Below are positions 1-10,237 of a DNA stretch of 64,000 bases, one piece after another. This DNA comes from Legionella beliardensis. GTDB lineage: Bacteria; Pseudomonadota; Gammaproteobacteria; Legionellales; Legionellaceae. The first letter of the stretch is position 1. Each line of letters opens with the position of its first letter. Made by a program: the position numbers and the translations under genes. Location: NCBI RefSeq assembly GCF_900452395.1, contig NZ_UGNV01000005.1, positions 1 through 64,000 on the forward strand. Direction: 5' to 3'. The notes below the pieces were generated by a model. The model saw only the letters and a program-made list of their open reading frames with translations, was not told where the DNA came from and did no database searches.

Positions 1-2670
1 ATGGCCATCTATCGCTTCAGTGCTCAAATCATTTCACGCTCACAGGGACGAAGTATTGTTGCTGCCAGCGCCTACCGAGCGGGTGAGGAATTGGTTGATG
101 AGCGCACGGGCGTTATCTACGATTTTACCGATAAAAATGAAGTCGTTCATAAAGAAATTTTATTACCTACCAACGCACCTCTTTGGATGAGCGCTCGCTC
201 GCAATTATGGAATGCCATAGAGCAGCATGAAAAACGAAAGGATGCACAACTTGCTCGCGAAGTCCAACTTGCTCTTCCCCGTGAATTAAGTATTACGCAG
301 AATATTGAACTAGTGCGTGAGTTTGTTAACACTGAATTTGTTGCACGCGGCATGGTGGTAGATGTGTGCTTTCATAACCCTACAGGGGAAGATGGGCTTA
401 CTCAACCCCATGCGCATATTCTTTTAACATTACGTGAAGTAAATGAAGCAGGATTTGGTCTTAAAGAAAGGACCTGGAACGATAATGCCTTACTCGAACA
501 TTGGCGCGAAGAATGGGCTAACTTGGAAAATCGCCATTTAGCATTGCATGGCGTTGACCAACGGGTAGACCACCGTAGCTATAAAGAGCAAGGCATACCC
601 TTAGAGCCTCAATACAAAATAGGACCTAAGCGTGCTAAAGAGCGTATGGCGCGCCTAGCTGACCACCAACGAATTGCACGTGAAAATGGACAGTTAATTT
701 TTGAACGTCCTGACATTGCTTTAGATGCAATAACCCGAAACCAATCTACCTTTACTCATCAAGATTTAGCCTGTTTTATTAACCGCCATACGGAAGATGC
801 TAACCAATTTAAATTGGTGTTTGAGCGGGTTAAGTCCTGTGATGAAATGGTGCTTTTAGGTCAGGATGGTCAAGGAAGACAGCGCTTTTCAACGCGCACT
901 ATGTTGGCTATTGAAGCGTCCCTGATGAACCATGCCGATAGACTCCATCATCATATGGGACATGACGTCAATGACAGCGCAATCCGCAATGCCAAACTAA
1001 ATCGTACATTATCCCAAGAACAAGAACTGGCACTGGATTATGTAACATCAGCTGGCAATATGAAGTCGCTTTTAGGTTACGCAGGTACTGGGAAAAGCTA
1101 CCTTCTAGGCGCTGCGCGTGAGGTTTGGGAGCAATCAGGGTATCGCGTACAAGGGGCCGCCCTTTCAGGCATTTCAGCACTTAATTTAAGAGATAGCTCA
1201 GGTATTGAATCAAGAACCATTGCTAGCCTTTTTTATCGTTTGGACAACGGCATGCTCACGCTTAATTCACGCGATATTTTAGTGGTAGATGAGGCAGGCA
1301 TGCTGGGCTCGCGCACCATGGAACGTCTGACCCGTGAAGTCGATAACGCTCGTGCAAAACTCGTGTTAGTCGGTGATTGGCAGCAACTGCAAGCCATCGA
1401 AGCAGGTGCTGCATTCCGCGCAATTGCAGAAAACTATCAATATACAGAACTTAATCAAATCAGACGGCAAACAACACCCTGGCAAGTTGACGCCTCACTT
1501 CACTTAGCGCAAGGCCAAGTAGAGCAGGCATTGCATGCTTATGATTCCTATGACCATATCCATCGGTTTAAAACCACAATAGAAGCCAAACAGGCCTTAA
1601 TTGAGCAGTGGAATGATGTCCGTATTGCCTCGCCTTCCGACTCGCAAATTATCCTCGCCTACACCCGAAATGATGTGAAAGAGCTCAATGACATGGCGCG
1701 CCTCGTGAAGCGAAAAGATGGTGAATTAGGTGAAGAGGTCGTCTTTAATATGGCACGTGGAGAACGCGCCTTTGCAATCAATGACCGCGTTTATTTCTTA
1801 CAAAGAGAAGACCGTCTAGGTGTTATTAATGGCACGTTAGGCACCATTGAAGGGATTAATGCCAAATCGGGTATGATCACTGTCGCACTAGACTGTGATA
1901 ATTTAAAGAAGACGCCTCCACGCGTTAACGTCAATACCCATGACTACAAACATTTAGAACATGGCTATGCAGCGACCGTGTATAAAGCGCAAGGGGTAAC
2001 GGTTGACCGAGCCTATGTGTTACCCACAACCCATTATGATGCCCACTCAACGTATGTCGCGATGACCCGTCATCGTAAAAGTTGCGAACTCTTTGTCAGT
2101 CGGGAGGTATTTGCCGAGGATAAGGTATTGGCTCAGGTGCTTAAGCGCAACCGTGCCAAAGACGTAACATGCGACTACACTCAAATGACAGGTGAATTTG
2201 CAAGACAGCGCGGGGTTGCTAGTGAAAAAATACCGGCGCGGCCGCCAGCGTTGGATGAGCCGTGGAGAACATCAGAACACGCACTTGAATCTCTGATGAA
2301 TCACGTCATGGGACGAGATATTCAGTTAGAGCAGAAAAAGCTCGAGGCGTTTGAGCGCGAGTTTACCAAAGAAAATCCAGATATTGCACGTCACCTTGCT
2401 AATAGTCTTCTTTCAAATGCAGATTACCAAGCCAAATCATTAGCAGCGTTGCTCTCGCCATACAGCAAAGCGCTTGCAGGTAATCAACTTACCTCACAAC
2501 AACATGCAGAATTAATCAGTTTAATTGATAAATTACCCCTTGATTCGCAGAGTATGAATGCATTTAAAAAGGACTATCCTGAACTTGCCAAGCAGGCAGA
2601 GCAGTTTTTAAAAAACAATATTCAACAACGCGTGCGCATAAAAACGATTGATAAAGAATTAGAACGATAA
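1..2670 (+). CDS. Ti-type TraA conjugative relaxase/helicase (MobA/MobL, MOBQ)
   Basis: This protein would nick one strand at oriT, stay bound to its 5' end and unwind the plasmid for transfer. The 889 aa start with the typical MobA/MobL opening, including Tyr25 in an SAYRAG motif as the likely catalytic tyrosine. The metal-binding HAH triad is at residues 137-139. A RecD/TraI-like helicase follows, with Walker A GYAGTGKS at 359-366 and Walker B residues D430-E431. The ATG at base 1 fits the family start, so the gene looks complete although it touches the window edge; its promoter and any oriT lie outside. It is a Ti/RSF1010-type relaxase rather than an F-type TraI, yet it stands beside an F-type transfer operon. 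Family call is firm; the nicking site is unknown. Confidence 0.93.
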   Translation: MAIYRFSAQIISRSQGRSIVAASAYRAGEELVDERTGVIYDFTDKNEVVHKEILLPTNAPLWMSARSQLWNAIEQHEKRKDAQLAREVQLALPRELSITQNIELVREFVNTEFVARGMVVDVCFHNPTGEDGLTQPHAHILLTLREVNEAGFGLKERTWNDNALLEHWREEWANLENRHLALHGVDQRVDHRSYKEQGIPLEPQYKIGPKRAKERMARLADHQRIARENGQLIFERPDIALDAITRNQSTFTHQDLACFINRHTEDANQFKLVFERVKSCDEMVLLGQDGQGRQRFSTRTMLAIEASLMNHADRLHHHMGHDVNDSAIRNAKLNRTLSQEQELALDYVTSAGNMKSLLGYAGTGKSYLLGAAREVWEQSGYRVQGAALSGISALNLRDSSGIESRTIASLFYRLDNGMLTLNSRDILVVDEAGMLGSRTMERLTREVDNARAKLVLVGDWQQLQAIEAGAAFRAIAENYQYTELNQIRRQTTPWQVDASLHLAQGQVEQALHAYDSYDHIHRFKTTIEAKQALIEQWNDVRIASPSDSQIILAYTRNDVKELNDMARLVKRKDGELGEEVVFNMARGERAFAINDRVYFLQREDRLGVINGTLGTIEGINAKSGMITVALDCDNLKKTPPRVNVNTHDYKHLEHGYAATVYKAQGVTVDRAYVLPTTHYDAHSTYVAMTRHRKSCELFVSREVFAEDKVLAQVLKRNRAKDVTCDYTQMTGEFARQRGVASEKIPARPPALDEPWRTSEHALESLMNHVMGRDIQLEQKKLEAFEREFTKENPDIARHLANSLLSNADYQAKSLAALLSPYSKALAGNQLTSQQHAELISLIDKLPLDSQSMNAFKKDYPELAKQAEQFLKNNIQQRVRIKTIDKELER

Positions 2671-2680
2671 AAGGTAACCT

Positions 2681-3298
2681 ATGTTAGACAGAGATGACGA
2701 TGACGTGCTACACGCGCCCCAATTACCTATGTCCCTTGTAAACCCCATAGAAAGTGATTTTCATGAAACGCTGCAACACCTTAAATCAGTGGTCATGTTA
2801 CTCAAAGGGCTTTATGGGCAACTGAATGAAGAACGTGAAATAATTACGCTTGCTTCAGGTCAAATGGCGCATTCTGTCAAACAATTTGAGCAATATCTCA
2901 AGCAGTTTGAGTTATTTGAAAAGTCATGCAAGCACGCGATTGTTGAACGAGTTAAAACCGAATTAAAGCAATCGATTCAGGAAAACGCCCAGACGATAGC
3001 CAGCCAAGTAAGGGATATGACTTATGAGCCTATTAGCCACAGCATTAACGCGTTGTGCCAGTTGAGTTCAGACTTATCTAATCACCGTGCGCACCTTGAT
3101 CGCTCAAGATTTTGGGGTGCAGGATTGTTTTTTGCCGCGGCATTATTAGGTGGCGTTGTCAGTGGATTAACACTTCATTATTTAACAGCGCCGTCTCAAG
3201 AGATAAAAGTGAAGTTAGCCGCCGGAGAAGCGTTAATGCGCTCATGGAGCAAATTAACGAAAGCTGAGCGAGAAAAGATATTCCCATCAAAAAGCTAA
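2681..3298 (+). CDS. Membrane-anchored coiled-coil protein downstream of relaxase
   Basis: This 205-aa protein starts 10 bases after the relaxase stop, behind an AAAGG ribosome site, so the two are probably co-transcribed. The first 140 residues are charged and helical with heptad-like runs. They are followed by one hydrophobic segment at about 146-168 and a short charged tail. I do not recognise a named family. The arrangement resembles small mobilisation accessory proteins (MobB/MbeB-like) that tether a relaxase to the membrane or coupling protein, but that role is inferred from position and topology only. Confidence 0.6.
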   Translation: MLDRDDDDVLHAPQLPMSLVNPIESDFHETLQHLKSVVMLLKGLYGQLNEEREIITLASGQMAHSVKQFEQYLKQFELFEKSCKHAIVERVKTELKQSIQENAQTIASQVRDMTYEPISHSINALCQLSSDLSNHRAHLDRSRFWGAGLFFAAALLGGVVSGLTLHYLTAPSQEIKVKLAAGEALMRSWSKLTKAEREKIFPSKS

Positions 3299-3388
3299 AT
3301 GAAACGTCTGTCTTCCTGCCTATCCAATAAAGTTTTAGAGCTGGGTAGGATAACTTAGCGATCTGAAGCTTACCTTCTGATGCATAAC

Positions 3389-5254
3389 CTACAAAGGCTC
3401 AAGATTAAGTTCCTCGATGTTTTGATACTCGGCATCTATTTTGTTTTTTGTTAGTGTTTTGCTCCCCATATAGTCGCCTACTTCGGATTCTAAATTGTCC
3501 TCAAATGGGGCTAATTGAGAGAAATTAAAGGCTGCTGGCATGCTGCGTTCAATAAAACCCTTATCTTTTGTTGCTCTAAAGCCTAAATCAAGTGATAACG
3601 CCGTAATTGGATAGTGTCCTGGTAAACGCACAAAGCAGTGTAGGTCTTTAAGTTCCATAATTTGCGGATAGGACACGATTGGGCGTGTCACCCGCTGGCT
3701 CCCAAGCGAAATGCCATCCCTAATACTGTTAGCGCCATAAGAATAGTTTTCGCGTGATTCTTCGATCTCCTCTTCTCCAAGTTCTGAAGCCACGAGACGC
3801 GCCATCTCTGCGCTGGGGCTTCGAAAGAAAAAGCGCGTATTTAATAAATCGAAAATTTCTTTAGCACCTGCCTGGCCGTAAACTTTGGTAAGCTGTGAAA
3901 AACTTTGCATGCCTAAAAGAAAGCAACCACCAAATTTGCGTACCTCAGCAATCGTCTCACCAAGGAGAGGCAATTTATGGAGGCTTGGTAATTCATCACA
4001 GATAAACCAGATTCGTCTGCTTCTATCAGGTGCTAGGCTCAACAGGGCAAGGGATGCTTGGGCTAACCACATCGAAATTAAAGGTTTGAGTGACTTATGC
4101 GTTTCACCATTGGATGAAATAAAAAGCCAGCCTTTTTGTTGTTCATCAAGAATGTAATCCCGAATAGAGAAAGGCTTCTTCCCCTCTTGATTAAGTTCTG
4201 CCAATGCCGAGAAAGATTTCAAATAGGTTGTAAGCGTTGCACGAATAGAAATAGCGGTTTTTTCAATTTTACCACTGACAAGAGTGGCTGCTGGGGTTCC
4301 TTGTAAATGCTCTTCGAGTGCCGAAAACTCATCGGTTAAAATCAATTTCAAGAATTTTTCAAGTGAGCGCTCAGGGTGATGGCGCATCACTGCGCTTAAG
4401 CATGAAAAAACGGTTCGTGACGCATTGACCCAAAAGGGATCTGATTCTCCATGCATAGGAATTGCGCTTTCAGCCATGTTTTCAAAATCAGAATCGCGGG
4501 GTGCCTCTAGCCACATATCCCAATTAGCACAACGCTTATCAAAAGGATTTAAAATGACATCCAATTCGTTTTGATAATAGTGCGGAATAAACGAACAACC
4601 CTTATCATAGACAATCACCCGATCGCCTCTTTTTCGAAGGCAATCCATTATTTTCATGATGAGCTGGCTTTTTCCAGTGCCTACAGTGCCATGTACTAGC
4701 ACATGCTGGACTTCACTGTCTTTGATAAGGGGAAATTTATCAATCGTAATATCTGAATGTGCTTTATCACAAAAGATTTTCTTTTTTACTTCAGTGGCAT
4801 TTTGAAGTTGACTGCCACGAACAAATTGGCTTGCGCTTTGTGTTTTTCCCCGTTTAATAAAATAAGAAGCTAAACCTAATCCCAAAATAAAAGAGAAACA
4901 AAAAGCCCAAAAAGCAGACTTGCCAAGACTATTAATCACCTGGTTTGCAGTATCTTGATAGTAAGGATAGTGTAAAATTGAATCAACCGTTTGTTTATAC
5001 GTTTTACCATGGAATGACAGTTCAAAAATATGATTTTGGCCTACAACTCTTAAAAAGTGGGCATAATAAAACGCTGCTGTATGCGTTATTTTTTCTAAAG
5101 GAATAAAAAGCCAGGTGAGAAAAGCCGTAAAAATAATCCAAAGAAAAAGACAAATTAGACTCAATGTTTTGGTAATTTGATCCCACATGCGAAGATTGTG
5201 GAAACTGATTTGTCCGCCACGCGTGTAGTGTTTGAAATTAGGCTCTTTGCTCAT
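3389..5254 (-). CDS. traD: TraD type IV coupling protein
   Basis: TraD is the inner-membrane ATPase that delivers the relaxase-DNA complex to the transfer channel. The 621-aa protein has two N-terminal membrane segments (about 29-52 and 112-132) and a Walker A motif GTVGTGKS near residue 190. A Walker B-like FICDELPSL lies in the second half, as in F TraD/TrwB proteins. The start overlaps the preceding stop as TGATG, indicating translational coupling. It is the last gene of the tra operon and runs convergent to the relaxase pair; the 90 bases between hold no convincing terminator. The C-terminus is shorter than in F TraD (about 730 aa) and lacks an obvious TraM-binding tail. Confidence 0.93.
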   Translation of the reverse strand: MSKEPNFKHYTRGGQISFHNLRMWDQITKTLSLICLFLWIIFTAFLTWLFIPLEKITHTAAFYYAHFLRVVGQNHIFELSFHGKTYKQTVDSILHYPYYQDTANQVINSLGKSAFWAFCFSFILGLGLASYFIKRGKTQSASQFVRGSQLQNATEVKKKIFCDKAHSDITIDKFPLIKDSEVQHVLVHGTVGTGKSQLIMKIMDCLRKRGDRVIVYDKGCSFIPHYYQNELDVILNPFDKRCANWDMWLEAPRDSDFENMAESAIPMHGESDPFWVNASRTVFSCLSAVMRHHPERSLEKFLKLILTDEFSALEEHLQGTPAATLVSGKIEKTAISIRATLTTYLKSFSALAELNQEGKKPFSIRDYILDEQQKGWLFISSNGETHKSLKPLISMWLAQASLALLSLAPDRSRRIWFICDELPSLHKLPLLGETIAEVRKFGGCFLLGMQSFSQLTKVYGQAGAKEIFDLLNTRFFFRSPSAEMARLVASELGEEEIEESRENYSYGANSIRDGISLGSQRVTRPIVSYPQIMELKDLHCFVRLPGHYPITALSLDLGFRATKDKGFIERSMPAAFNFSQLAPFEDNLESEVGDYMGSKTLTKNKIDAEYQNIEELNLEPL

Positions 5255-6045
5255 CAGACACGCTCTTTTTCTTTATAAAAGAAGTTAGAAATGGCTTTTG
5301 ACAGCACACTCACCCCAATTCGGCTTACCTCCATATTAACTGCTATGCTGGTTGCAATGGCTGCTATAATCAAGCAGGGAATACTTGAGAAAAATACAAC
5401 ATCCTGTTCAAAGAGCGGGATAAAAACAAATGTAAACACGCCAAAAATTAAAAAGAATCCAGTGAAAGCCCATTTCGTTTTTTTAATAAGGTATGCACCA
5501 GTTCGAAGCTTTGGGCTGATTTGAAGTTTGAAAATGATGTAATTTTTAATAAAGCCTAAGCCAAACAGCGACATCAGTAAGGATGAAAAGAACACACCAA
5601 ATACCATTTTTGCTGTTAGCAAAGCATGCTCATCAAGGCGGGCCTCTTTGTATGTAAGTTCACGTTCTTTCTTGCGTTTAACAAACCCCTCTTCCCATCT
5701 GCGCTCTTTTTCTTTTTGAATTAGTTTAAGTTCCTCTTCACTGGCATCAGGAAATTTCCATCTTAGATCATGCAGGGTAGCGAAGCTATGACGACTTAAA
5801 TCTTCCCTATTCTCATGCTCCATACTGGATTTTTCCCATCGCTCAGCATGAGGTGCATAATCCCACGCCTGTATCGTGATAGCAAAAAAACAGGCTGCAG
5901 ATTGAATTGCAAGAAGTAGCGCAAATAAAAAGAGCCAACCACTCAACAAGCGTCCGTAGTACGCGCTAGCGGAAATAATGCTTAAGTCCAGATGCTTTAG
6001 CGCCTCCAAATCTGTGGCGAGAACCTTTTCTAAATCGCCCATCAT
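5254..6045 (-). CDS. Polytopic membrane protein between traG and traD (possible entry exclusion)
   Basis: I do not recognise a named family. The start is placed at the ATG at 6045, 8 bases after a strong GGAGG; an upstream in-frame ATG at 6072 would overlap traG. The product of about 263 aa has four to five hydrophobic segments (about 40-65, 150-175, 195-215, 220-240) around a charged, Glu/Lys/Arg-rich cytoplasmic loop. In F the gene between traG and traD includes traS, the inner-membrane entry-exclusion protein, so this is a positional candidate for that role. It ends in a TGATG overlap with traD. Function is inferred from position only. Confidence 0.6.
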   Translation of the reverse strand: MMGDLEKVLATDLEALKHLDLSIISASAYYGRLLSGWLFLFALLLAIQSAACFFAITIQAWDYAPHAERWEKSSMEHENREDLSRHSFATLHDLRWKFPDASEEELKLIQKEKERRWEEGFVKRKKERELTYKEARLDEHALLTAKMVFGVFFSSLLMSLFGLGFIKNYIIFKLQISPKLRTGAYLIKKTKWAFTGFFLIFGVFTFVFIPLFEQDVVFFSSIPCLIIAAIATSIAVNMEVSRIGVSVLSKAISNFFYKEKERV

Positions 6046-6046
6046 G

Positions 6047-8860
6047 TCATTTTCCTCCTTTAAAAAACTCACTTATTGTCTCTTTTCCTTTATCCACGGC
6101 ATGCCCTGGAATAACGCCGGTTGTGGCATCATATTTCCAAACTGGTTCTTTTTCTTTGTATTCGTTCATGCGCATGGCTTTCGTTTCCAAAATATGTTCA
6201 GACGAACTTAGTTTTTCATTCGTTTTATGGTGCCTATAAATCTCATTTACTTGGGCATCGACCTGGTTCACTAAGTTATTTTTCCTGTTATCATCAATAC
6301 CGATTCCCAGTGTTTTAATACTATTAGCTAACGAATCATTCTTTTTTTGATAATTCGTTTCCATGTTATTACTTTTCAGGTTTAAAGCGTTGCTTTCATT
6401 CTGATAAAATACGTCCAGCGCATGAGATGATTCTTGCGGGTTATATTCTGCGATTAATTGCTCACGCTTAGAATTAACAAATGCGCTCGCCAATCCTTCT
6501 AATTCCTGTATTGACCTCATATCTCCGGGACGCGCAAACAAGTGATCGCGATGAGCCTTACCCACCTTGGATGCAACAAACGATGGAAACGCTTGATTGA
6601 GATCGGACGTAATTTGCTCGGATTTTGATTCCACATAGTGTTTAGCCTCTGCAATTCGCATAGCCCGAGCATGAGATACATCATAGTTATGACTTCTATT
6701 TTCAGCCTCTCTTATATCAACGCCTATTTGATTAGATAGCGAGGCGGCTTCTGAATGAGAGTCATCAAAATGATGGGTTTTAGCGAACTGTGAAACATAC
6801 TGGCTTGCTTTATTAAAATCTTCGGCCTCCTGTGCAGAAACGACCTTGTCATAACCCTCTTGTGCTCGATAAGCATTAGTTGAACTGCGATTGTAGTTAA
6901 GGTGCACATCCCCGCCCCCTTTAATACCAAATATTCTTCCAGCAATACTTTTTTGAAGGTCAATGCCAGTTGAAATACCATGGCCACCACTAGTCATGGC
7001 GGCAAAAGCATCTTCTTTGCTTATGCCATGACGATTAGCAACATCCTCGGCAATCCGTGACATTTGAGAGAGCGCACTGGAATATTGAGCGGAATCAGAA
7101 GAACTAATTCCATCGCCAAGACGCATATCGTGCCCAGATAATTGAGACAGGGCGAGTGCGCGATGAGCAAAATTACTTAAAGCGGATTGATAGGCTTTAC
7201 CCTCATTAGCAGCTGCCTGCGTTGATTGCTCATAGGCCTGGTTCAATGAGCCTGTTAATGCTTTGGAGTCGGCAATATGAATATGACTTTTAGTCATGCC
7301 GGAACTCACATCAAAAACAGCATCACCACCGCCGGTAATAGTTTTTAATACCCCACTTCCTAATTGTTCTGTGTACATACCGTGCATGTGTGTCCAATTG
7401 GAATCATGTTTATTAGCTGAGAAATTATTAGCAGTCGTGTTATAAAAACTGGTTTGCCCAAGCCCAAATGAGGCACTGGCCGCTTCCCCTGCTACCGACA
7501 TGCTGGAGCCTTGCATATGACTCATCATACTGGTTGCTAAATTACTAAACGCACCCCCCAAATTAGACACCAAACCATGCGATAAGAAGGGAATGAGCAT
7601 CATCAAATACCCGCAAGCACCTGAAATATCGGCATGGAGCTCATCGATTTTATCAAGATTGACCATTGTAAATTGACCATACTCACTGGAAGAGGTTGCA
7701 CCATAAATCGTCATACCGGCATTGAGAATTGCAAAGAGTACCGGCCAAAATTGCAAGGACATAAAAAACTGCAGGTAGCCGTAGATAATTCTTACGCCAC
7801 CTGGTAAGGTAGCTAAGGCAATAATCAAGGGAAACACGCCAAATAACAAAAGGGTCAAACAGGTATGGGTAATGGGCAAAATCCAAAGTGCTTTTTGGCC
7901 TAGCACTTCCCAACTCCACCTGTGCTGAACTTGAGACTTGGTAAATTGCTGATTAACGACACCGGCCGTGGCATCGGTAAACGCCTGATAATGCGCCACC
8001 CCATCGGTCATCGCATTAATCATCATGCTTTGTAAAAAAATGTTGCTCGTTGTGTCTGTTAACCCTTGGTAGTAATCAAATGCGGATTTTAAATGGGTAT
8101 TAAAAAGTGCTTCATAGGTTGTTTTTTTAGGTTTGCCAAACAAATTAATCCCAAAAAAGCGGTAAGCTTTTTTAATCTCATCGTCTAGTTTCTTACGTAA
8201 ACTGTAGCGGCCAGTAGGCTTTGAAGCAAGTTCGCAAGTAACCAGTTTGTTATTGACATTAACCATGCGAAGCGGGGAGGGTTTTGCGCTAATGAGTTTC
8301 CAGATATCAGGAGCGTGAGTTAAATCACCCACACTGTATTTGCGATTGATGCGAATATCGCCTACGACACAATTTCTGAAATAGTTATTCATTTCTTCTT
8401 TGAGCATGGGATCTTTAATACGAAAAGCGCTCGAGGCTTGAATTAAGCGCGAACCAAAAAGGGCGCCTGTTTGTGTATATTTTAAATCATTAGGCATCGA
8501 AAGCAGCGCATCATAGCTTTGTGCCAGACCATAACCGATGGTGGTGAAAAGACTTGCACTTAGTGCAAACACGACAGGCACATTGCCTACCAGCTTTGGT
8601 GTTTGTGACGAAATATCATCAATCAGCACGGAAGTTTTAGGTAGCAGCACGAGATTAACAAAAAGCACATAGCCTAAAAACCAACGCGCAAATGCCATTG
8701 GGTCACGGGTTTTAAGAAAGCCTGCGGTTGCCATCACAATGCCTATTAAGGCCGTGACGCGCAGTAACCCTAAAAAGCTATCCTGCTTCATAAAGGTGCT
8801 CATGGCATTAAGCACGTGTTGGAATAATTCACCGCCTGCTAAGACATGAATCGTTATCAT
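6047..8860 (-). CDS. traG: TraG mating-pair stabilisation protein
   Basis: TraG acts in pilus assembly through its N-terminal membrane domain and in mating-pair stabilisation through its long periplasmic C-terminus, where it also meets the recipient's exclusion protein in F. The protein has several membrane segments in roughly the first 450 residues, then a Ser/Ala/Gln-rich, His-containing polar half with the low-complexity helical character of TraG. The ATG at 8860 is chosen because AAGGAG stands 8 bases upstream; a GTG at 8869 would be too close to it. The length of 937 aa matches F TraG (938). It lies directly after traH, as in F. Confidence 0.92.
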   Translation of the reverse strand: MITIHVLAGGELFQHVLNAMSTFMKQDSFLGLLRVTALIGIVMATAGFLKTRDPMAFARWFLGYVLFVNLVLLPKTSVLIDDISSQTPKLVGNVPVVFALSASLFTTIGYGLAQSYDALLSMPNDLKYTQTGALFGSRLIQASSAFRIKDPMLKEEMNNYFRNCVVGDIRINRKYSVGDLTHAPDIWKLISAKPSPLRMVNVNNKLVTCELASKPTGRYSLRKKLDDEIKKAYRFFGINLFGKPKKTTYEALFNTHLKSAFDYYQGLTDTTSNIFLQSMMINAMTDGVAHYQAFTDATAGVVNQQFTKSQVQHRWSWEVLGQKALWILPITHTCLTLLLFGVFPLIIALATLPGGVRIIYGYLQFFMSLQFWPVLFAILNAGMTIYGATSSSEYGQFTMVNLDKIDELHADISGACGYLMMLIPFLSHGLVSNLGGAFSNLATSMMSHMQGSSMSVAGEAASASFGLGQTSFYNTTANNFSANKHDSNWTHMHGMYTEQLGSGVLKTITGGGDAVFDVSSGMTKSHIHIADSKALTGSLNQAYEQSTQAAANEGKAYQSALSNFAHRALALSQLSGHDMRLGDGISSSDSAQYSSALSQMSRIAEDVANRHGISKEDAFAAMTSGGHGISTGIDLQKSIAGRIFGIKGGGDVHLNYNRSSTNAYRAQEGYDKVVSAQEAEDFNKASQYVSQFAKTHHFDDSHSEAASLSNQIGVDIREAENRSHNYDVSHARAMRIAEAKHYVESKSEQITSDLNQAFPSFVASKVGKAHRDHLFARPGDMRSIQELEGLASAFVNSKREQLIAEYNPQESSHALDVFYQNESNALNLKSNNMETNYQKKNDSLANSIKTLGIGIDDNRKNNLVNQVDAQVNEIYRHHKTNEKLSSSEHILETKAMRMNEYKEKEPVWKYDATTGVIPGHAVDKGKETISEFFKGGK

Positions 8861-8872
8861 TTGCCACACTCC

Positions 8873-10237
8873 TTATGTCACGGTATTGCTCATGTTTGCA
8901 GCCACCTGTTTTTCAACTTGCGCCATCCTTTCAACGAGCGCGAGCTTCTCTTTCAATTTTCGACCTACTTTTGAGTCAAGCGAGGAAACACGCGTGGTGG
9001 CAATAGTGATTCGTTTTTGAATTTCTTTGACCAAATCAGTATTTAATTCAGAGCCTGCCGTTGCCATCTTCACTTCAGTAAGTAAGCTCGTTAAATAATT
9101 AGTGAGTAAATCCTGCGCAATCAGCGTCGAATATTCTTCAATGTCCACCGCACTACTGCCCATGTGCATGCCGTTTAAAACAGCTAAAAATTTCATCACC
9201 GGCAGGGAGGTTAAGCTCAAAAAATTAAGCTCGCGTTTGCCTGGCTTTTCATCGTCAATGAGCTTGGTGTTAATGGTGCGAATAATCTCTCGAACCTTGT
9301 AAGTAAGTGTTGATGCTTCAGGAATGGTGATGTCTTGCAAACTGACTTGCAGGCACAGGCTTTCCGCACTCACATCCTTACAGCGCCAAATTTTTGCAGT
9401 CGGGGCACCAAGTCCAGTTCCAATCAACGCATGAATTAACTCGGCATTCCCTGCCAACGAGGGCACTTGTGTCACTTTACCTTCTTTATCAATAATCAAC
9501 GTGCCGGTTAAACTCATCACCATTTCGGCAAGCTCTCGGTCACTGTTTAAAAAGGATTTCGTCTTTAAGAGTGACCACACCAGGTTTTTGTTTAATACCA
9601 CTTGCTTCTTACGGATTGGATCAGCGGCTGCTTTCTTCATGACATTATCAAAGTTACTCCCAGAACACGCCATGCGTGCTTGCACGTAATCACTGAACAG
9701 CCCTTCCTTTCCCATCGCAGCCTGGTCTTTACATATTTTTTGTTGGCTCTCAGCAGTCTTTGGCCAAATCCCGCCCACCATGTTTTGCGACAGCTGACAA
9801 GAATTAATACTTGCGTGATTTGCCATTTGCTCAAGCTGCTGTAAATAATCACGCACTTGCTTAAGCTCAGGCACGGTGGAGGCAAGCATCACATCCACGG
9901 CATACGCACCGGCATTGGTCATGACAGACTTTCCCAAATCCACTAATTTTTGATGACTCAAAAAACTCATGCTGCCGGTAAATAAATCAATCCCACCACA
10001 ACCTGCCCGGTAACTCGGTAAATCTAACTGCACCAGCTGGTATTGACGCACTTGATTGCGCGCATACAACGAGCCGCCACCAAAAAAACCGGCCGCTTGT
10101 GCTTCGAAGGCTTGGGGGCTTGTGAGGTTAGCCGAATAGCCTAAGCCATTAAAAAACTTATCTAAGTCAAGGCTCACGGAAGCGTTTACGTTAAAGGACA
10201 GGCAACATAAACCAAAAGCTAAAATAAAATAGTTCAC
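8873..10237 (-). CDS. traH: TraH pilus assembly protein
   Basis: TraH is a periplasmic F-type protein needed for pilus extension and retraction. The 454-aa product has a signal peptide (about 1-19), a Gly/Phe-rich N-terminal part with a GGGSLYARNQ-type segment, paired cysteines in the middle, and a coiled-coil C-terminus, all as in TraH. The start codon is GTG and overlaps the trbB stop as GTGA. It sits between trbB and traG, the F order. Length agrees with F TraH (458 aa). Confidence 0.93.
   Translation of the reverse strand: MNYFILAFGLCCLSFNVNASVSLDLDKFFNGLGYSANLTSPQAFEAQAAGFFGGGSLYARNQVRQYQLVQLDLPSYRAGCGGIDLFTGSMSFLSHQKLVDLGKSVMTNAGAYAVDVMLASTVPELKQVRDYLQQLEQMANHASINSCQLSQNMVGGIWPKTAESQQKICKDQAAMGKEGLFSDYVQARMACSGSNFDNVMKKAAADPIRKKQVVLNKNLVWSLLKTKSFLNSDRELAEMVMSLTGTLIIDKEGKVTQVPSLAGNAELIHALIGTGLGAPTAKIWRCKDVSAESLCLQVSLQDITIPEASTLTYKVREIIRTINTKLIDDEKPGKRELNFLSLTSLPVMKFLAVLNGMHMGSSAVDIEEYSTLIAQDLLTNYLTSLLTEVKMATAGSELNTDLVKEIQKRITIATTRVSSLDSKVGRKLKEKLALVERMAQVEKQVAANMSNTVT

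Noticed and set aside
3299-3388. A possible terminator between the convergent relaxase operon and traD (CCTATCC with GGGTAGG).
   Set aside because: The arms are imperfect, the loop is long and no T-run follows on either strand.
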